From Elusimicrobia bacterium CG06_land_8_20_14_3_00_38_11 (GTDB lineage Bacteria; Elusimicrobiota; UBA8919): a stretch of 6,014 nt of DNA. Below are positions 5,454 through 6,014 of the stretch, one piece after another; position 1 is the stretch's first letter; each line of letters begins with the position of its first letter. The notes under the pieces were generated by a model. That model saw only the letters and a program-made list of their open reading frames with translations, searched no databases and was not told the origin of the DNA. The DNA lies in the NCBI GenBank assembly GCA_002780205.1, contig PEVQ01000164.1:1564-7577 (forward strand), given 5' to 3'. A program made the translations under genes and the position numbers.

Positions 5454-5533
5454 ATTAACATCAGGGAGTAGGCAGTAGTGAGTAGGGAGTAGTTAAACCT
5501 ACTTCCCACTTCCTACTTTCTACTTACTGCCTC
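5454..5533 (-). repeat. heptad inverted-repeat element (agtaggN type) between tRNA-Trp and secE
   Basis: The cleanest copy. Along transcription: GAGGCA, then GTAAGTA, GAAAGTA, GGAAGTG and GGAAGTA, a short GGTTTAA loop, then CTACTCC, CTACTCA, CTACTGC and CTACTCC, and finally TGATGTTAAT touching the secE ATG. GAGGCA begins 5 bases after the end of the tRNA, so the element could also affect tRNA 3' processing or transcript stability. Confidence 0.8.
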
Positions 5534-5537
5534 TATA

Positions 5538-5609
5538 CGGGGGAAGAGGGATTTGAACCCCCAGGGCCGGTTTTGGAGACCGGTCGTTTGCCAATTAACG
5601 GATTCCCCC
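5538..5609 (-). tRNA. tRNA-Trp (anticodon CCA)
   Basis: It folds as a complete cloverleaf: acceptor GGGGGAA/TTCCCCC (7 bp), D stem CGTT/AACG, anticodon stem CCGGT/ACCGG with loop CTCCAAA (anticodon CCA), and T stem GGGGG/CCCTC with loop TTCAAAT. The discriminator base is G73, as expected for bacterial tryptophan tRNA. The variable loop is only 4 bases and the CCA end is not encoded, so CCA must be added by tRNA nucleotidyltransferase. A tRNA-Trp between rpmG and secE is a widespread bacterial arrangement. Confidence 0.96.
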
Positions 5610-5630
5610 AATTACTACTCAGAGCGGAAT

Positions 5631-5748
5631 ATACTTTACATTGGTGAAGCACTTCGTCTGTCACCCTGAGTGGAACAAAGGGTCTCGCATTTTAACATCG
5701 AGATTCTTCGCCTTCGGCTCAGAATGACATCCTTTTCATGTAAAGTAT
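5631..5748. repeat. nested palindrome upstream of tRNA-Trp, outer arms
   Basis: Perfect 11-base arms ATACTTTACAT (5631-5641) and ATGTAAAGTAT (5738-5748) enclose the GTCACCCTGAG-type element. The architecture matches the psd/pssA gap: a palindrome around a palindrome. Weaker similarity (GAGCGGAAT against GGAGCATAAA) extends the arms outward. Confidence 0.6.
5660..5728. repeat. GTCACCCTGAG/CTCAGAATGAC interspersed palindrome
   Basis: Terminal inverted repeats GTCACCCTGAG (5660-5670) and CTCAGAATGAC (5718-5728) surround inner arms around GGGTCTC and GAGATTCTTCG. It is related to the element at 2408-2497, in the same broad family of interspersed repeats. Confidence 0.65.
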
Positions 5749-5772
5749 TTTATGCTCCCCTTAGTAAGTCAA
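5744..5772 (-). promoter_or_regulatory. possible promoter for the tRNA-Trp/secE/nusG transcript
   Basis: On the minus strand TTGACT (5767-5772) is followed after 17 bases by AATACT (5744-5749), or after 14 bases by a better TAAAAT (5747-5752). The -35 box is good, the -10 choice is ambiguous. It lies about 140 bases before the tRNA and overlaps a palindrome arm. AT-rich sequence makes chance matches common. Confidence 0.3.
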
Positions 5773-5866
5773 AGAATTAATTTATACGAAAGAGAATCAG
5801 TTTATACGACAGAGAATTAGATATTGTCTTGACTAATTCTCTAATCTCTAATCTCTAATTCTCTTA
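5771..5866 (-). repeat. gagatta-type heptad array and 20-bp direct repeats after rpmG
   Basis: Directly after rpmG, and touching its stop codon, come AGAGAATTAGAGATTAG-like units on the minus strand. The far arm (5771-5820) is made of two and a half copies of a 20-base unit with TTTATACGA at its core. Both arms contain AGAGAATTAG or its complement, so a long imperfect hairpin is possible. Unlike the other gaps, no GAGGCA or TGATKTTA edge is seen. Confidence 0.55.
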
Positions 5867-6013
5867 CTTTATTTCCTTGTGAACCGTGTGTGCTTTACAG
5901 AATTTGCAATATTTTTTCATTTCCAATTTTTCCGTAGTCGTTTTTTTATTTTTCCTTGTGGTGTAATTTCTTCTTTTACATTTCTGACAAGCCAGAATAA
6001 TTATCTCTCTCAT
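5864..6013 (-). CDS. rpmG: 50S ribosomal protein L33, zinc-binding form
   Basis: Small protein of the large ribosomal subunit. The 49-residue reading starts MREIIILACQKC and ends AHTVHKEIK. Two CxxC pairs (Cys9/Cys12 and Cys36/Cys39) form a zinc ribbon, so this is the cysteine-containing (C+) paralogue type. RNYTTRKNK (15-23) and the KYCKFCKAHTVHKE ending (34-47) are family hallmarks. The ATG at 6013 gives the usual N-terminus, but only one base of upstream sequence is present, so its ribosome site and leader cannot be judged. It precedes tRNA-Trp and secE, as in many bacteria. Confidence 0.95.
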   Translation of the reverse strand: MREIIILACQKCKRRNYTTRKNKKTTTEKLEMKKYCKFCKAHTVHKEIK

Positions 6014-6014
6014 T

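Noticed and set aside
2354..5533. CRISPR array
   Set aside because: The repeats are palindromic spacer elements, one per gap, with no regularly spaced identical repeats, no unique spacers of constant length and no cas genes.

Overview
The window is an AT-rich bacterial chromosomal segment. All eight protein genes and the single tRNA are on the minus strand, so in transcription order (high to low coordinates) it reads: rpmG (L33), tRNA-Trp(CCA), secE, nusG, rplK (L11), rplA (L1), psd, pssA, leuA. Every protein is close to its family's usual length and keeps the diagnostic motifs, so the genes are ordinary housekeeping loci. The phylum cannot be fixed from this content. The PssA/Psd pair means the cell makes phosphatidylethanolamine. 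Many short palindromic repeats between genes plus weak Shine-Dalgarno leaders would fit a free-living Gram-negative-type lineage such as one of the poorly cultured candidate phyla, but that is inference.

Region by region (minus strand): 6013-4118 is the classical rpmG / tRNA-Trp / secE / nusG / rplK arrangement, ending with rplA down to 3293. It supplies a ribosomal protein of the large subunit, the preprotein translocase subunit SecE, the transcription factor NusG, and the two L1/L11-stalk proteins. In most bacteria rplJ-rplL-rpoB-rpoC follow rplA. Here a second conserved cluster follows instead: psd-pssA (phosphatidylserine decarboxylase and synthase, two successive steps to phosphatidylethanolamine) and leuA (first committed step of leucine synthesis).

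The unusual part is what lies between the genes. From tRNA-Trp to pssA, all six intergenic gaps are filled by long imperfect inverted repeats whose arms are built of degenerate 7-8 bp tandem units. Three sequence flavours occur (agtaggN type, attaaaa type, gagaata/gagatta type), but the edges are shared. Read along transcription, the element begins with GRGGCA at or inside the end of the upstream gene (or just after the tRNA) and ends with TGATKTTA (or a close variant) directly before the next start codon. The elements supply stop codons and C-terminal codons (psd, rplK, rplA) and the whole untranslated leader including the base before the ATG (psd, secE). Two of the six carry further palindromes nested inside them: the gap between rplA and psd, where the insert lengthens L1 by about 20 residues, and the gap between psd and pssA. 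The rpmG/tRNA spacer holds a similar nested palindrome and a gagatta-type heptad array but lacks the edge signatures. Only the pssA/leuA gap lacks heptads; it has two perfect AT-rich palindromes.
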